Shown here piece after piece: positions 1-8,336 of a stretch of DNA of 64,000 nt. The position numbers were made by a program, and so were the translations under genes. The DNA is from Thermoplasmata archaeon (GTDB lineage Archaea; Thermoplasmatota; Thermoplasmata; Lutacidiplasmatales; SKW197). Under the pieces are notes generated by a model, which had not been told where the DNA came from, did no database searches, and saw only the letters and a program-made list of their open reading frames with translations. The stretch spans positions 21,851 to 85,850 of the forward strand of contig JAOAJK010000007.1 of NCBI GenBank assembly GCA_026414225.1, read 5' to 3'. Position 1 is the first letter of the stretch, and every line of letters starts with the position of its first letter.

Positions 1-1533
1 ATTGCAAAGTTTCTTACAAAGAATTATGTTGTGGCTGATGAAGGTGCGGTGGCACCGATTCTTAACGGAAGCAATCTGATGGCTGTCGGGGTTGTGGAGG
101 CAGAGGAAACCATAGAGGAAGGCGATGAGGTCATTGTGCTGGATAATCTGCGGAGACCCCTAGCAGTAGGGGTTGCAAAGATGGATGCTCAGGAAATGCT
201 GAAAATAACTGAGGGAGAAAAGAGAGGCGTGGCGGTGAAGGTGCGATGGAAGGAGGGCTGGAGGGAACCCAGAATCCTGAAGGATACTATCACCGGCTGG
301 AAGCGGATTGCGGAGGGAAGCAGGGGAGTCCTGGCAAAAAGGGAAGAGATGGCTGTGAACTTCATAAAGAGTGTGGTGGGCAAATACAACAAGCCAGTAG
401 CGGTGTCCTTCAGCGGCGGGAAGGACAGCATGGTCACCCTGCTTCTGGTGCTGAAAGCTGGGCTGAAACCCAAGATTCTGTTCGTGGACACGGGACTTGA
501 GTTGCCCGAGACAGTGGAATATGTGAAACAAACTGCCGGGAAATTTAATCTGGAATTGCTGGTCGACACGGCTGGCAACTCATTCTGGGAAAATCTAGAG
601 CTCTTCGGACCACCTGGCAGGGACTTCCGATGGTGCTGCAAACTCTGCAAACTCGGGCCTACGGCCAGATTGATAGCAAACAATTTTCCGGGTGGTGCGG
701 TCGTCTTCATAGGGCAGCGGGTTTATGAGTCCGAGCAGAGGGCGCAGAAGGGGAGTGTATGGGATAACCCCTGGGTGCCTGGACAGATAGGGGCTTCGCC
801 CGTCCAGTACTGGAATGCCCTGCACATCTGGCTTTACATCATGCTCTCCGGTGTTGAAATCAATCCCTGGTATGCGGAGGGAATGGAGCGGATAGGGTGC
901 TATCTCTGCCCCGCCTCAAGTATCGGTGACTTTTACATAATCAGGAAAAAGTTCAGGGAATTTGAAAAATGGGAGAAATACCTGAAGGATTATGCACTGC
1001 GGCACAATCTCCCTGCAGAATTTCTGAAGTACGGACTCTGGCGGTGGCGAAAGCTCCCGCCCGGAATAAAGGAGTATATTGGGGGTGTTGAAGTAAGGCA
1101 GGTGGAGAAGGGGATTGAGTTACGGCTGGCTGATAGTTACTCTCCGTGTGTTGGAGGGTATAGAATAGAAGGGGTCTACAACACGAAGTTTGAGCTTGCC
1201 CGCATTGAAAATCTGCTGAATATCATTGGCATTCCGAAATGTCAGGAGGGAATGTGTGAGATAGATTTTGCACAGGTATTCGCGGAAGGGGCAATTGCTG
1301 TGAAGGGTAAGGATGAGCAGGAAATGCGTGGCAATCTGGAAAAACTTCATGCTGTGATAATGAAGGCCGTTTCGTGCGTCAGATGCGGAATCTGTGCCAG
1401 CAGGTGTCCTCAGGGGGCAATCACCGTTGATGAAAAAGGGATAAAGATAGATGCGGGGAAATGCGGGCACTGCGGCACCTGCCTCCAGCCCTGCCCGGCG
1501 GTGGTTTATAGACAGGACACGGAGGTCTGGTAA
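1..1533 (+). CDS. PUA / PAPS-reductase-like / ferredoxin fusion protein (5' end missing)
   Basis: The reading frame is open to the first base of the window, so the gene begins outside it; a GTG at 31 is only the first in-window candidate start and probably not real. Counting from that GTG, residues 1-75 resemble a PUA RNA-binding fold, residues about 105-400 are an adenylyl-sulfate-reductase-type PP-loop domain with the signature SGGKDS near 128-133, and the C-terminus carries two ferredoxin-type clusters, CVRCGICASRCP and CGHCGTCLQPCP. Further cysteines (WCCKLCK, CYLCP) look like an additional metal site. Archaeal proteins of this architecture are usually annotated as phosphoadenosine phosphosulfate reductase, but the PUA domain would also fit sulfur transfer to RNA; the substrate is not established. 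It converges on the next gene. Confidence 0.85.
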   Translation: MAKFLTKNYVVADEGAVAPILNGSNLMAVGVVEAEETIEEGDEVIVLDNLRRPLAVGVAKMDAQEMLKITEGEKRGVAVKVRWKEGWREPRILKDTITGWKRIAEGSRGVLAKREEMAVNFIKSVVGKYNKPVAVSFSGGKDSMVTLLLVLKAGLKPKILFVDTGLELPETVEYVKQTAGKFNLELLVDTAGNSFWENLELFGPPGRDFRWCCKLCKLGPTARLIANNFPGGAVVFIGQRVYESEQRAQKGSVWDNPWVPGQIGASPVQYWNALHIWLYIMLSGVEINPWYAEGMERIGCYLCPASSIGDFYIIRKKFREFEKWEKYLKDYALRHNLPAEFLKYGLWRWRKLPPGIKEYIGGVEVRQVEKGIELRLADSYSPCVGGYRIEGVYNTKFELARIENLLNIIGIPKCQEGMCEIDFAQVFAEGAIAVKGKDEQEMRGNLEKLHAVIMKAVSCVRCGICASRCPQGAITVDEKGIKIDAGKCGHCGTCLQPCPAVVYRQDTEVW

Positions 1534-1553
1534 TCTCCTTATCTGGCAAACAG

Positions 1554-3776
1554 TCAGTATCTCAAAATCTCATCGAATCGTTGCTCGATTATTCTTGTCT
1601 TCTCCTTTTCAAGGCCACCAGGTGTCATTTCAACTATCAGTGTGCTTCCCGAGATTGAATTCTCATCATCAATCGCCTTCAGGAAGTCAACCACAGCCTT
1701 GAATTCATTTGAGAGAAGTGCGTTTGAAAGGGCGTCGAAGAATACAAGTCCGTGGGTCTCCCGCATGAAATCCAGAATTGTCTTCAGAACCTCGAATTCC
1801 ATCCGGGAGGGGCGGAGCACATTCTCGTATCCCTCGGACTCGGTAAACCAGTAGATTTCTGCGTCCGTGAGCCTCGGGTCTTCCCTGAGCTTTTTCGGGA
1901 AATTTTTCGTGATGATGAGGGCTTTTCTTCCTTTAATCAGGTTCCTTATGATATCAATTGTGGTGGAATTGGTTTCGACGAGGTAGGAACGCCCGAGCAC
2001 TGGCTGAAAACCAGCGGTCACCTCTCTCACAGCAATGTCCTCCTGCTTATCCACAATTTTGCTGAACAGCGTGCGGAACACGGCTGCATCCTTCTTGGAG
2101 AAGGTGTTCAGGTCTGCGGTAACCAGCAGCGCGGTGCTGTTCTGCATCACCTTATCAATCACCGTCTTGATAAAATTCATCACGGCTTCAATCCCATTGT
2201 AGAGAGCCATCAGTTCAATATCATCGATTACTATCAACCCGCCTTTTGCTTCACTGAGGAAGTTGGAGATTTCATAGGTGATTTCAAAATCAAGGCGCCT
2301 TATATCGTATCTCGCCTCCACAGAGTAGCTATCGGTGAGGTACGCAAAAACTGCCTTCTCAAGTCCATGCGATTTCTTCAATCGCTCAGGGTAGCTGGTA
2401 GTCATGATGAGGACCCTATCCTTCTTCAGAAACTCTGAGGCAGAGGCATAGGCCAGCTTTACATTGTTTGTGTTGAGGAAGCACACCTCTCCGTCCCCGA
2501 CTTTGATAACTTCTGCCGGGGGTTTCTCCGGTTTATCCTCGCGGGCTTTTTCTGGCTGTGCTTTCGGTTTCCCCTGCTGGGTGAAAGAAGTATAGCTTGC
2601 AATCTTTCTGAATGATTCCAGGTATTTCAGGGTCTCAACATACTGCTTCCGCTTGAAGGCGATGGTTGCCTGCTTCAGAATTGCAGCCAGATTTTTGACA
2701 TTTGCTCCTGCATACTTTTTCTCAACCAGCACCCTGCCAAGGTCTGCAATCTCTCCGTGGATTCTCGCATTCATCTCCTCAAGCAGCTCTCCTTTAAACT
2801 TTTCAAGCTCAGAGGGTGTGGCAGTGTATCTGAAACGTTCATACCTCTCCTTCTCATCCCTCATGTCAAGCCCGTATCTTTCCATTGCAGTGAGCACCCG
2901 CTCAAATTCGTCCGCACTCTCCTTCTTCTCTCCGGGTTTTGCAGCAATTCCCAGCATCTCCCGCAGGTTGTCGTAGATATTCACCGCCTCTATGATTTCC
3001 CGTCTCCCGATGCAATCCCTCGCCTCCATCAACATCTTTCTCTCCCTGCTCATGTTGGTCCCGTGTTTCTCCAGCAATCCGATTTTTCTCTCTATGTTTT
3101 CCAGAAGTTCATTCAACTTCTTCACATTCGTTTCTCTCAGAAGGGCAATCGCATCGTTCAGATACTTCAAGGCGGTTTGAATATCCCCCTTCTTCGCAAA
3201 CTGGACGCCCTGGGCTATGTAGGACCTCGGTGCGGAGAGTTCGGCCTCGAGCCGCGTGCCCGCGGTCATCAGAGCTTTTGCCTCCGCCGTTTTCAAGCTA
3301 AGTTCCTTGTCAGGGGTGAGGGATTCAGGCGTTCGGGGCGGTTCGGGCACGGCCGCAGGGGTCTTCGGCTTCGTGACCTCCCTCACATACTCCACCTTCT
3401 CCACAACAACCTTCGGTTCTTTTTTCTCGGCACTAACCTCTGGTTTTTTGTCGGGAGGAGGAACCGGTTTCTTCTCTTCTCTGACCGGTACTGGGGCAGG
3501 TCTGGGGGGTTTCTCTTCAATCTCGAGTTCCGAGAGGTCAAAGATACTAGCGTCTCCGGATTTTTGAGGAGGGGTTTCGGGCGCGGGTTCGGGAGCTTTT
3601 GCTGAATCTTTGGAAACTTCATCGCCAATCACGGAGGAAAGCAAGTCGTCCAGCGCCTTCTTTTTGTCCTCAACCGTTACAGCAAAAAACTCAAGGTCAA
3701 CACCGCAGCTGGGGCATACCGTGTCATTTTCCCCCACTTCCGAATCACATGCCATGCAAACCCTTTTCTTAGCCAT
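1554..3776 (-). CDS. Zinc-ribbon, helical-repeat protein with two DUF835 domains
   Basis: A 740-residue protein. It opens with a zinc ribbon of form C-x2-C-x10-C-x2-C (residues 7-24), followed by a proline- and acid-rich linker (about 50-150) and a helical, TPR-like or coiled-coil region (about 150-400). Two consecutive DUF835 domains fill about 421-590 and 592-740. The DUF835 hallmarks are a buried beta strand ending in two acidic residues (LIVIDDIE in copy 1, LVFFDALS in copy 2), followed by a helix with a YNG or SNEF motif. DUF835 is an archaeal domain often attached to signalling proteins; its biochemical activity is unknown. No membrane segment is visible, so it is probably cytoplasmic. 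A second tandem-DUF835 protein lies at 32065-33816. Confidence 0.85.
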   Translation of the reverse strand: MAKKRVCMACDSEVGENDTVCPSCGVDLEFFAVTVEDKKKALDDLLSSVIGDEVSKDSAKAPEPAPETPPQKSGDASIFDLSELEIEEKPPRPAPVPVREEKKPVPPPDKKPEVSAEKKEPKVVVEKVEYVREVTKPKTPAAVPEPPRTPESLTPDKELSLKTAEAKALMTAGTRLEAELSAPRSYIAQGVQFAKKGDIQTALKYLNDAIALLRETNVKKLNELLENIERKIGLLEKHGTNMSRERKMLMEARDCIGRREIIEAVNIYDNLREMLGIAAKPGEKKESADEFERVLTAMERYGLDMRDEKERYERFRYTATPSELEKFKGELLEEMNARIHGEIADLGRVLVEKKYAGANVKNLAAILKQATIAFKRKQYVETLKYLESFRKIASYTSFTQQGKPKAQPEKAREDKPEKPPAEVIKVGDGEVCFLNTNNVKLAYASASEFLKKDRVLIMTTSYPERLKKSHGLEKAVFAYLTDSYSVEARYDIRRLDFEITYEISNFLSEAKGGLIVIDDIELMALYNGIEAVMNFIKTVIDKVMQNSTALLVTADLNTFSKKDAAVFRTLFSKIVDKQEDIAVREVTAGFQPVLGRSYLVETNSTTIDIIRNLIKGRKALIITKNFPKKLREDPRLTDAEIYWFTESEGYENVLRPSRMEFEVLKTILDFMRETHGLVFFDALSNALLSNEFKAVVDFLKAIDDENSISGSTLIVEMTPGGLEKEKTRIIEQRFDEILRY

Positions 3777-3803
3777 GCCTTCTGCTGGTAGTAAGTAAAG
3801 AGG

Positions 3804-3818
3804 AGTATATAAAATATC
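3804..3818 (-). promoter_or_regulatory. TATA box for the zinc-ribbon/DUF835 gene
   Basis: On the minus strand the sequence reads GATATTTTATATAC, centred about 34 nt before the ATG at 3776. This predicts a very short 5' leader. Confidence 0.5.
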
Positions 3819-3900
3819 TGATTGTGAAATCTGGATTTAATGAAAACATAATACAGTGGGTTTGTTGGAATAGAAACAGTTATAAATATGTGTAGGTATT

Positions 3901-3912
3901 GGTTATAAAAAG
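3901..3912 (+). promoter_or_regulatory. TATA-like element for the coiled-coil gene
   Basis: GGTTATAAAAAG lies about 24 nt before the ATG at 3930. A second candidate, AGTTATAAATATG, is near 3878-3890 and would give a leader of about 25 nt carrying the GAGG ribosome-binding site just before the start. Confidence 0.4.
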
Positions 3913-3929
3913 TTCTGAAGAGGAACAAC

Positions 3930-4790
3930 ATGCCTGATGAGGTGCTCTACGACCTGGAAAAGAAAATTCAGGAACTGAATGCGGAAGCAGAAAGGTACAG
4001 GCAATTAAGGGATAATCTGAATGCCGAGGCGAAGAGATGGGTGGAGGAGCGGGACAGGCTAAACAACGAGGCCAAGAAGCTAGCAGATGCAGCCAACGAA
4101 CATAAGAACAAGCGTGAGGAGTACAATATCAAGGTGAAGGAAGAGAAGTTGGAGAGGGAGAAGTGGAATAAGAAGACGTTTGAGATTGCAGATAAAATCA
4201 GGATGGCAAAACGGAAGAAGATGCCAAAAAATGGCGACCCCATAGCCAAGTTGAAGAAGGAACTGAAGGAACTTGAGTTCAAGCAGATGACCTCCGTACT
4301 TTCCAGGGAGAAGGAAGAAGAACTCATAAAATCAATAGCTAGATTGCAGGCGGAGATCAGGAAGCGGGAGAAGGAGATAGAGGAAGATGAGGAGATCAAG
4401 GCCCTCACAAAGGAGTATGAACAGGCAAAGGAAGCGGCCGAGCGCCACCATAAACTTGTGAACGAGTATGCAGAGATTGCGCAACGAGAGCACGAAAAAA
4501 TGGTGGAACTTTTTTCAAGGGCAGATGATTTAAGGAGACAGGCGGACGAAGCCCAAGAGAAATTTGTGAAGGCAAAACTGGAGGCGGATGAAGCCCATCG
4601 GAAGCATGTAGATAAGATCCGTGAAATCCACGACATTGAAAAGATGGTCCACGCCCTGAAGCAGAAGACGAAGAAGGAAGCAAAGACAGATGCGGATAAG
4701 CAGGCGGAAGAGATTTACCAGAAGTTGATGAGCGGGAAGAAAATTACCACCGAGGAGCTCATTATACTTCAGAGGGCCGGGAAGGCCTAA
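3930..4790 (+). CDS. Archaeal coiled-coil protein (COG1340-like)
   Basis: A 286-residue, strongly charged protein made almost entirely of heptad-like Lys/Glu/Ala helix, with no membrane segment. Repeated segments rich in RDxLNxEAKxxxEER and EEEIKxLxKEYEQ resemble the uncharacterised archaeal coiled-coil family COG1340, sometimes misnamed phosphoserine phosphatase. A short C-terminal segment (KLMSGKKITTEELIILQ) matches the conserved tail of that family. A weak ribosome-binding site (AGAGG) precedes the ATG. It is divergent from the DUF835 gene and converges on the DUF72 gene. A structural or scaffold role is inferred from composition only. Confidence 0.75.
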   Translation: MPDEVLYDLEKKIQELNAEAERYRQLRDNLNAEAKRWVEERDRLNNEAKKLADAANEHKNKREEYNIKVKEEKLEREKWNKKTFEIADKIRMAKRKKMPKNGDPIAKLKKELKELEFKQMTSVLSREKEEELIKSIARLQAEIRKREKEIEEDEEIKALTKEYEQAKEAAERHHKLVNEYAEIAQREHEKMVELFSRADDLRRQADEAQEKFVKAKLEADEAHRKHVDKIREIHDIEKMVHALKQKTKKEAKTDADKQAEEIYQKLMSGKKITTEELIILQRAGKA

Positions 4791-4796
4791 AATGCT

Positions 4797-5549
4797 CTAC
4801 TTCACCAGGGCCCGCAATTTCTGGGCATCGTTGAACATGCTTGTGTTGTTGAAGAAAACATATGCCTTCTCTCCATCCAGGCTTTTTATCTCGGATGCAA
4901 GGTTTTCCAGTTCATCCAGTGTGTAGGTGTGCCTGTATCTCTCCCCGCCATGCAATCGGAAGTAGTAATATTTTCCTGATACTGGCTTCTTCCGTGTGGG
5001 GTCCACGCAGTGATAAATTTCAAATTCTTCGCAGAGGGCTTTCACCGTCTCCTCGCTCCATTTACCCCGGTATTCCCAGAAAATCAGAAAATCCTTCGCC
5101 CTTATTTCGGCCAGGAAATTGCGGAGGTTTGCAAGATTTTCCGGGCTCTGGTTGAACGAGGGCGGGGACTGGAGCAGAATAGTATTTGAATGGAGTTCTC
5201 TTGCTATTTTTAAGGTGTGGTTCCAGGCACCGAGGACCTCCTCCGTGAGCTTGAAGTCCCCGTAATTGCCCTTTTTTTCTTCAGGAATCACAATCCCTGC
5301 CTTTGCGTAGGTGCTTCCTGGCCTGTGGGTAATGAACTGGTGGGCTTTAACTGCAAACTGAAAATCTGGTTTTATGGAGGTGACCTTCTGCCACCAGTTC
5401 TGGGCGGTCTTTTCCGGAATCAAACGGTAGAAGGTCTGCTGGATTTCAACAGCATCCAGCACCCCCACATACTTCTCGATACCAACTGGAAATCCACAGC
5501 ATCCAATGACGATATCCTCTGTTCTCATACTCACCTTTCCATAATACAC
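4797..5549 (-). CDS. DUF72 (YecE-like) family protein
   Basis: A 250-residue protein with hallmarks of DUF72: the N-terminal IGCCGF strand, the VEIQQTFYRLIPEKTAQNWW segment, FAVKAHQFITH, and the C-terminal YVFFNNT motif. The family adopts a TIM-barrel fold; its function is not known. The ATG at 5549 is 10 nt from the stop of the upstream amidase gene. An alternative ATG at 5528 (residue 8) has a GGTGAG motif just upstream but spaced unusually close. Either start keeps the whole domain. It is likely co-transcribed with the amidase gene, although no functional link is evident. Confidence 0.85.
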   Translation of the reverse strand: MYYGKVSMRTEDIVIGCCGFPVGIEKYVGVLDAVEIQQTFYRLIPEKTAQNWWQKVTSIKPDFQFAVKAHQFITHRPGSTYAKAGIVIPEEKKGNYGDFKLTEEVLGAWNHTLKIARELHSNTILLQSPPSFNQSPENLANLRNFLAEIRAKDFLIFWEYRGKWSEETVKALCEEFEIYHCVDPTRKKPVSGKYYYFRLHGGERYRHTYTLDELENLASEIKSLDGEKAYVFFNNTSMFNDAQKLRALVK

Positions 5550-5558
5550 TGCCTTAAC

Positions 5559-8258
5559 TTATTTTTTTCTAAATGTGTAAAAAAGGGAGCAAACGGTGAA
5601 AAACAGCAGTAGAGAGGGTAAAACAGGAGGTTCAGAGGTGATTGCAACAGTAAACGAAACCTCAGTACTCGTGTTCCTGTCGTCCACGATAAAGCTAGAA
5701 ATAAGCCCAAAATCCCGGAGGGTTATCCTTATCTCATCGGTGGTGGTAGAGTGCAGGTCGTTGAGTTCAGCTTCGTAATAGCCAAATTCATCTGTTGTGA
5801 TTGACAGGTTCTCGTTGTTCGCGATGTTTGTGACCGTAATGGTGGCGTTAAACACGGGGTCTCCCGTCGCCGCATCCAGCACATAACCATAGACACTGTA
5901 TGGGGTCTCCAGCCTCCCGAATATCTGGAGTTCCTTTATGTGGTACCACTGGTTTGCAGAGTTGTAGGTGCCGGTAATTCTGAGGAATCTAGCAGGGGTA
6001 TCAATCTGGTCCCACTGCCAGCCCCTGTACTCTCCGGAGGTTTTGTTAACGACCTCCATCCATGTTTCGTTATCCCTTGAAACCTCTATTTTATACTGGT
6101 AGTATCTGTTATCCCCGTCCCACCAGTGGGTTTTGACTGCCCTGATTGTGTGATTGCATTTTAGGGCGATGTAGAGATACTCGCCCAGATTGTTGGCAGC
6201 ATAGTTGTCATCGTTATCGTCTGTCAGGTTGTTGGCACTGCTGCTTCCCCAGACCTTACCTTCGAATGCCAGGTTCCGTGTAAAAAACAGGGACCACAGG
6301 ACAGTCCGTGCATTTCCCCACAGGTCAGAAACTTCAAAGCTCAGGTTTTTCCAGCCCACGGAAAAGGAATAGGTGTTGAAGGAAACAGGGGCTTGCTGGG
6401 GTGTGTCAAAGAACCATTCTCTGGCGTAGGCGGTGTTCCAGCCACCGCTGTCGATCCTCCATCTGCACCCGGTTAGGAGGCCGGCATTTACATACGCAAA
6501 TCCAAATTTGACGGTGCCGGTTACACTTGAATTGTTCTGGGGAAAAGAGACACTCAGCGAGGCATTGCCGTACACCGGAGTAACCCCGAAGTACGCGCAG
6601 ATTCCCTCGTAGATTGCAAGGGCAGCCAAGGTCCGTTTCGAGTACTGGGAGACCATACCAAAATCAGTATCATTGGATATGAAGCAGACCTCCGTTAAAA
6701 TTGCGGGCATGTTCGTGTGGGCGAGCACATAAAGGTGGTAGCCGAAGTAGGGATAGTCCCCCTTTATCCCCCTGTCATAGGTACCGAGACGGGAAACCAC
6801 CTTTGCCTGCACATTCTGGGCAAGGCGCTTGCCTTCAACACTGTAATCCGTGTCCGAATTTGCATAGTAGAAGGTCTCGGTCCCTCTTGCGGTTCCTGTA
6901 GCGGAATTCATGTGAATGCTGACAAAAATATCTGTGTTTGCATTGTTTGCAATATCGCAACGCTGCTGGAGCGATACATCCGCATCCGTGGCTCTCGTGA
7001 GCGTTACGGTGGCACCTGCAAAGCTAAGCAACTCCTTCACTCGAAGGGCAATATCTAGATTAAAGTCCTCTTCATTCGGAAATCCAGAGCCATCAATTCC
7101 TGTTGCTCCGGTATCGCCGCCTCCATGACCGGCATCTATCGCGATTTTCTTGCCTCCGAGGGAAAGAGTTCCACCAAACATCTGGCTTATCACTTGCCAG
7201 ATACTCGGCACCTCATACCCCAGCGCCCACATCCCGGTGCCCTGCAGCTGCCTCTCAAAAACCAGGTTGAACTTAATTCCCAGGGACTCCGTGTCATCAT
7301 ACCAGCACTGGTGCCATACACCGTCTGCCTGGTAAGCATACCAGGGGGTACTCGAGGCATTGTGCCACTTTCGCGCGTAGTTCTGGGCGTTTGCTACCGC
7401 GGTTTTCATCACCACGGCTGTACCTGTGCTAGATGTGGGGGCGCCCGCACTGTCGCTAGCGCAGGGCCAGTCAAATCCGTAGAAGGGGAGGAGGAGAACA
7501 ATCTTGTTTCCAGGCAGGTAGTTGAGGTAGGTGTTCACCGTGTAGGTTAGGTCGTAGGTGTACCCCTCAAGCGGTGCCACAGGGCCGGTAGTCCCAGAGC
7601 CAGACCAGAAATAATCATAACCCATGATAAGGAACGCATCGAGACAGTTCGTGAGATTGTTGTTGCGGAACACATTGCTCCAGTCCACCGCAGGTGCACA
7701 GAGGCTCACATGATACTCAGAATTTGCGGTTTTGCATTTTGCGTAGAGTTTTTCCATGAAATTCTGGAGCAGCAGTTTGTTTGAAATTCCATTTATTGCG
7801 TTGGTAGCCCGCACACCCTCAAAGTCAATGCAGACACCATCGCAGCCATAGTTTTGCATCCTCGCGAATATATTGTTCACGGCAGTGTCCATATAGTTTG
7901 CAAGCACACTGTCTATGCTGGTTGAATTAAAACATGTGATTGTGAGCGGAACCTTGACACCGTTGGCGTGGGCCTGGCCTAGCAGTCCAGATGGTAGCGG
8001 GTGGGAGGCGGAGACCGTGCCTGTTGAGGATAAACTTTCACCGAACCATGATACATGGGTGAGCACTGCCCATTCCGGGCTGTAATTTGCGGAAGTCCAG
8101 TATGGGAGGAATCCGTAGATTGTGTGGTTTGCGGTTTTCCAGATGGGCTGGGGGAAAGGATGATTGGGTTCAGACGCTGGATTTGCCCGCCCGTCGAGTG
8201 CCGAAAGGAGGAGAACAGTGCAGAACAGGGTGCCCAGCACGGTCGGGAGTTTATTCAT
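5559..8258 (-). CDS. Secreted GH18-like glycosidase fused to N-acetylmuramoyl-L-alanine amidase, discoidin-like domain and C-terminal anchor
   Basis: An 899-residue exported protein. The ATG at 8258 is chosen over upstream in-frame codons because it is followed directly by a signal peptide (residues 1-25) and lies 28 nt from a TATA box. Residues about 45-360 form a glycoside hydrolase 18 barrel of the YaaH/SleL type; the motif DGVCIDFE near 140-147 keeps the catalytic Glu and two of three Asp. Residues about 369-558 are a zinc amidase (Amidase_3): metal ligands His in DAGHGG, Glu in NEEDFN and His in SIHMNS, and the catalytic Glu in LTEVCF, are all present. Residues about 660-780 look discoidin-like (F5/8 type C), then a carboxypeptidase-regulatory-like beta domain (about 782-860), then a terminal membrane helix with an FRKK tail. 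Most archaea lack peptidoglycan, so attack on bacterial walls is the likely role (inference). Confidence 0.88.
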   Translation of the reverse strand: MNKLPTVLGTLFCTVLLLSALDGRANPASEPNHPFPQPIWKTANHTIYGFLPYWTSANYSPEWAVLTHVSWFGESLSSTGTVSASHPLPSGLLGQAHANGVKVPLTITCFNSTSIDSVLANYMDTAVNNIFARMQNYGCDGVCIDFEGVRATNAINGISNKLLLQNFMEKLYAKCKTANSEYHVSLCAPAVDWSNVFRNNNLTNCLDAFLIMGYDYFWSGSGTTGPVAPLEGYTYDLTYTVNTYLNYLPGNKIVLLLPFYGFDWPCASDSAGAPTSSTGTAVVMKTAVANAQNYARKWHNASSTPWYAYQADGVWHQCWYDDTESLGIKFNLVFERQLQGTGMWALGYEVPSIWQVISQMFGGTLSLGGKKIAIDAGHGGGDTGATGIDGSGFPNEEDFNLDIALRVKELLSFAGATVTLTRATDADVSLQQRCDIANNANTDIFVSIHMNSATGTARGTETFYYANSDTDYSVEGKRLAQNVQAKVVSRLGTYDRGIKGDYPYFGYHLYVLAHTNMPAILTEVCFISNDTDFGMVSQYSKRTLAALAIYEGICAYFGVTPVYGNASLSVSFPQNNSSVTGTVKFGFAYVNAGLLTGCRWRIDSGGWNTAYAREWFFDTPQQAPVSFNTYSFSVGWKNLSFEVSDLWGNARTVLWSLFFTRNLAFEGKVWGSSSANNLTDDNDDNYAANNLGEYLYIALKCNHTIRAVKTHWWDGDNRYYQYKIEVSRDNETWMEVVNKTSGEYRGWQWDQIDTPARFLRITGTYNSANQWYHIKELQIFGRLETPYSVYGYVLDAATGDPVFNATITVTNIANNENLSITTDEFGYYEAELNDLHSTTTDEIRITLRDFGLISSFIVDDRNTSTEVSFTVAITSEPPVLPSLLLFFTVCSLFYTFRKK

Positions 8259-8280
8259 TGATTTAAGTAGGTATCGGGAA

Positions 8281-8290
8281 ATAATATATC
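8281..8290 (-). promoter_or_regulatory. TATA box of the GH18-amidase gene
   Basis: GATATATTAT on the minus strand, centred 28 nt before the ATG at 8258. Transcription would begin at or within a few bases of the start codon, giving a leaderless mRNA. Confidence 0.55.
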
Positions 8291-8305
8291 TTTCGCCTAC
8301 CCAAA

Positions 8306-8314
8306 ACCATATAC
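8306..8314 (+). promoter_or_regulatory. TATA box of the M29-type aminopeptidase gene
   Basis: ACCATATAC, centred about 27 nt before the ATG at 8337, with no ribosome-binding site between. It is back to back with the amidase promoter. Confidence 0.5.
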
Positions 8315-8336
8315 CCCCCATATCCTTCTCCCTTCC

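Noticed and set aside
2757-3605. A 282-residue plus-strand frame
   Set aside because: Antisense shadow of the zinc-ribbon/DUF835 gene.
8055-8261. Small plus-strand frame at the start of the amidase gene
   Set aside because: It overlaps the signal peptide and GH18 coding sequence on the other strand and has no supporting signals.
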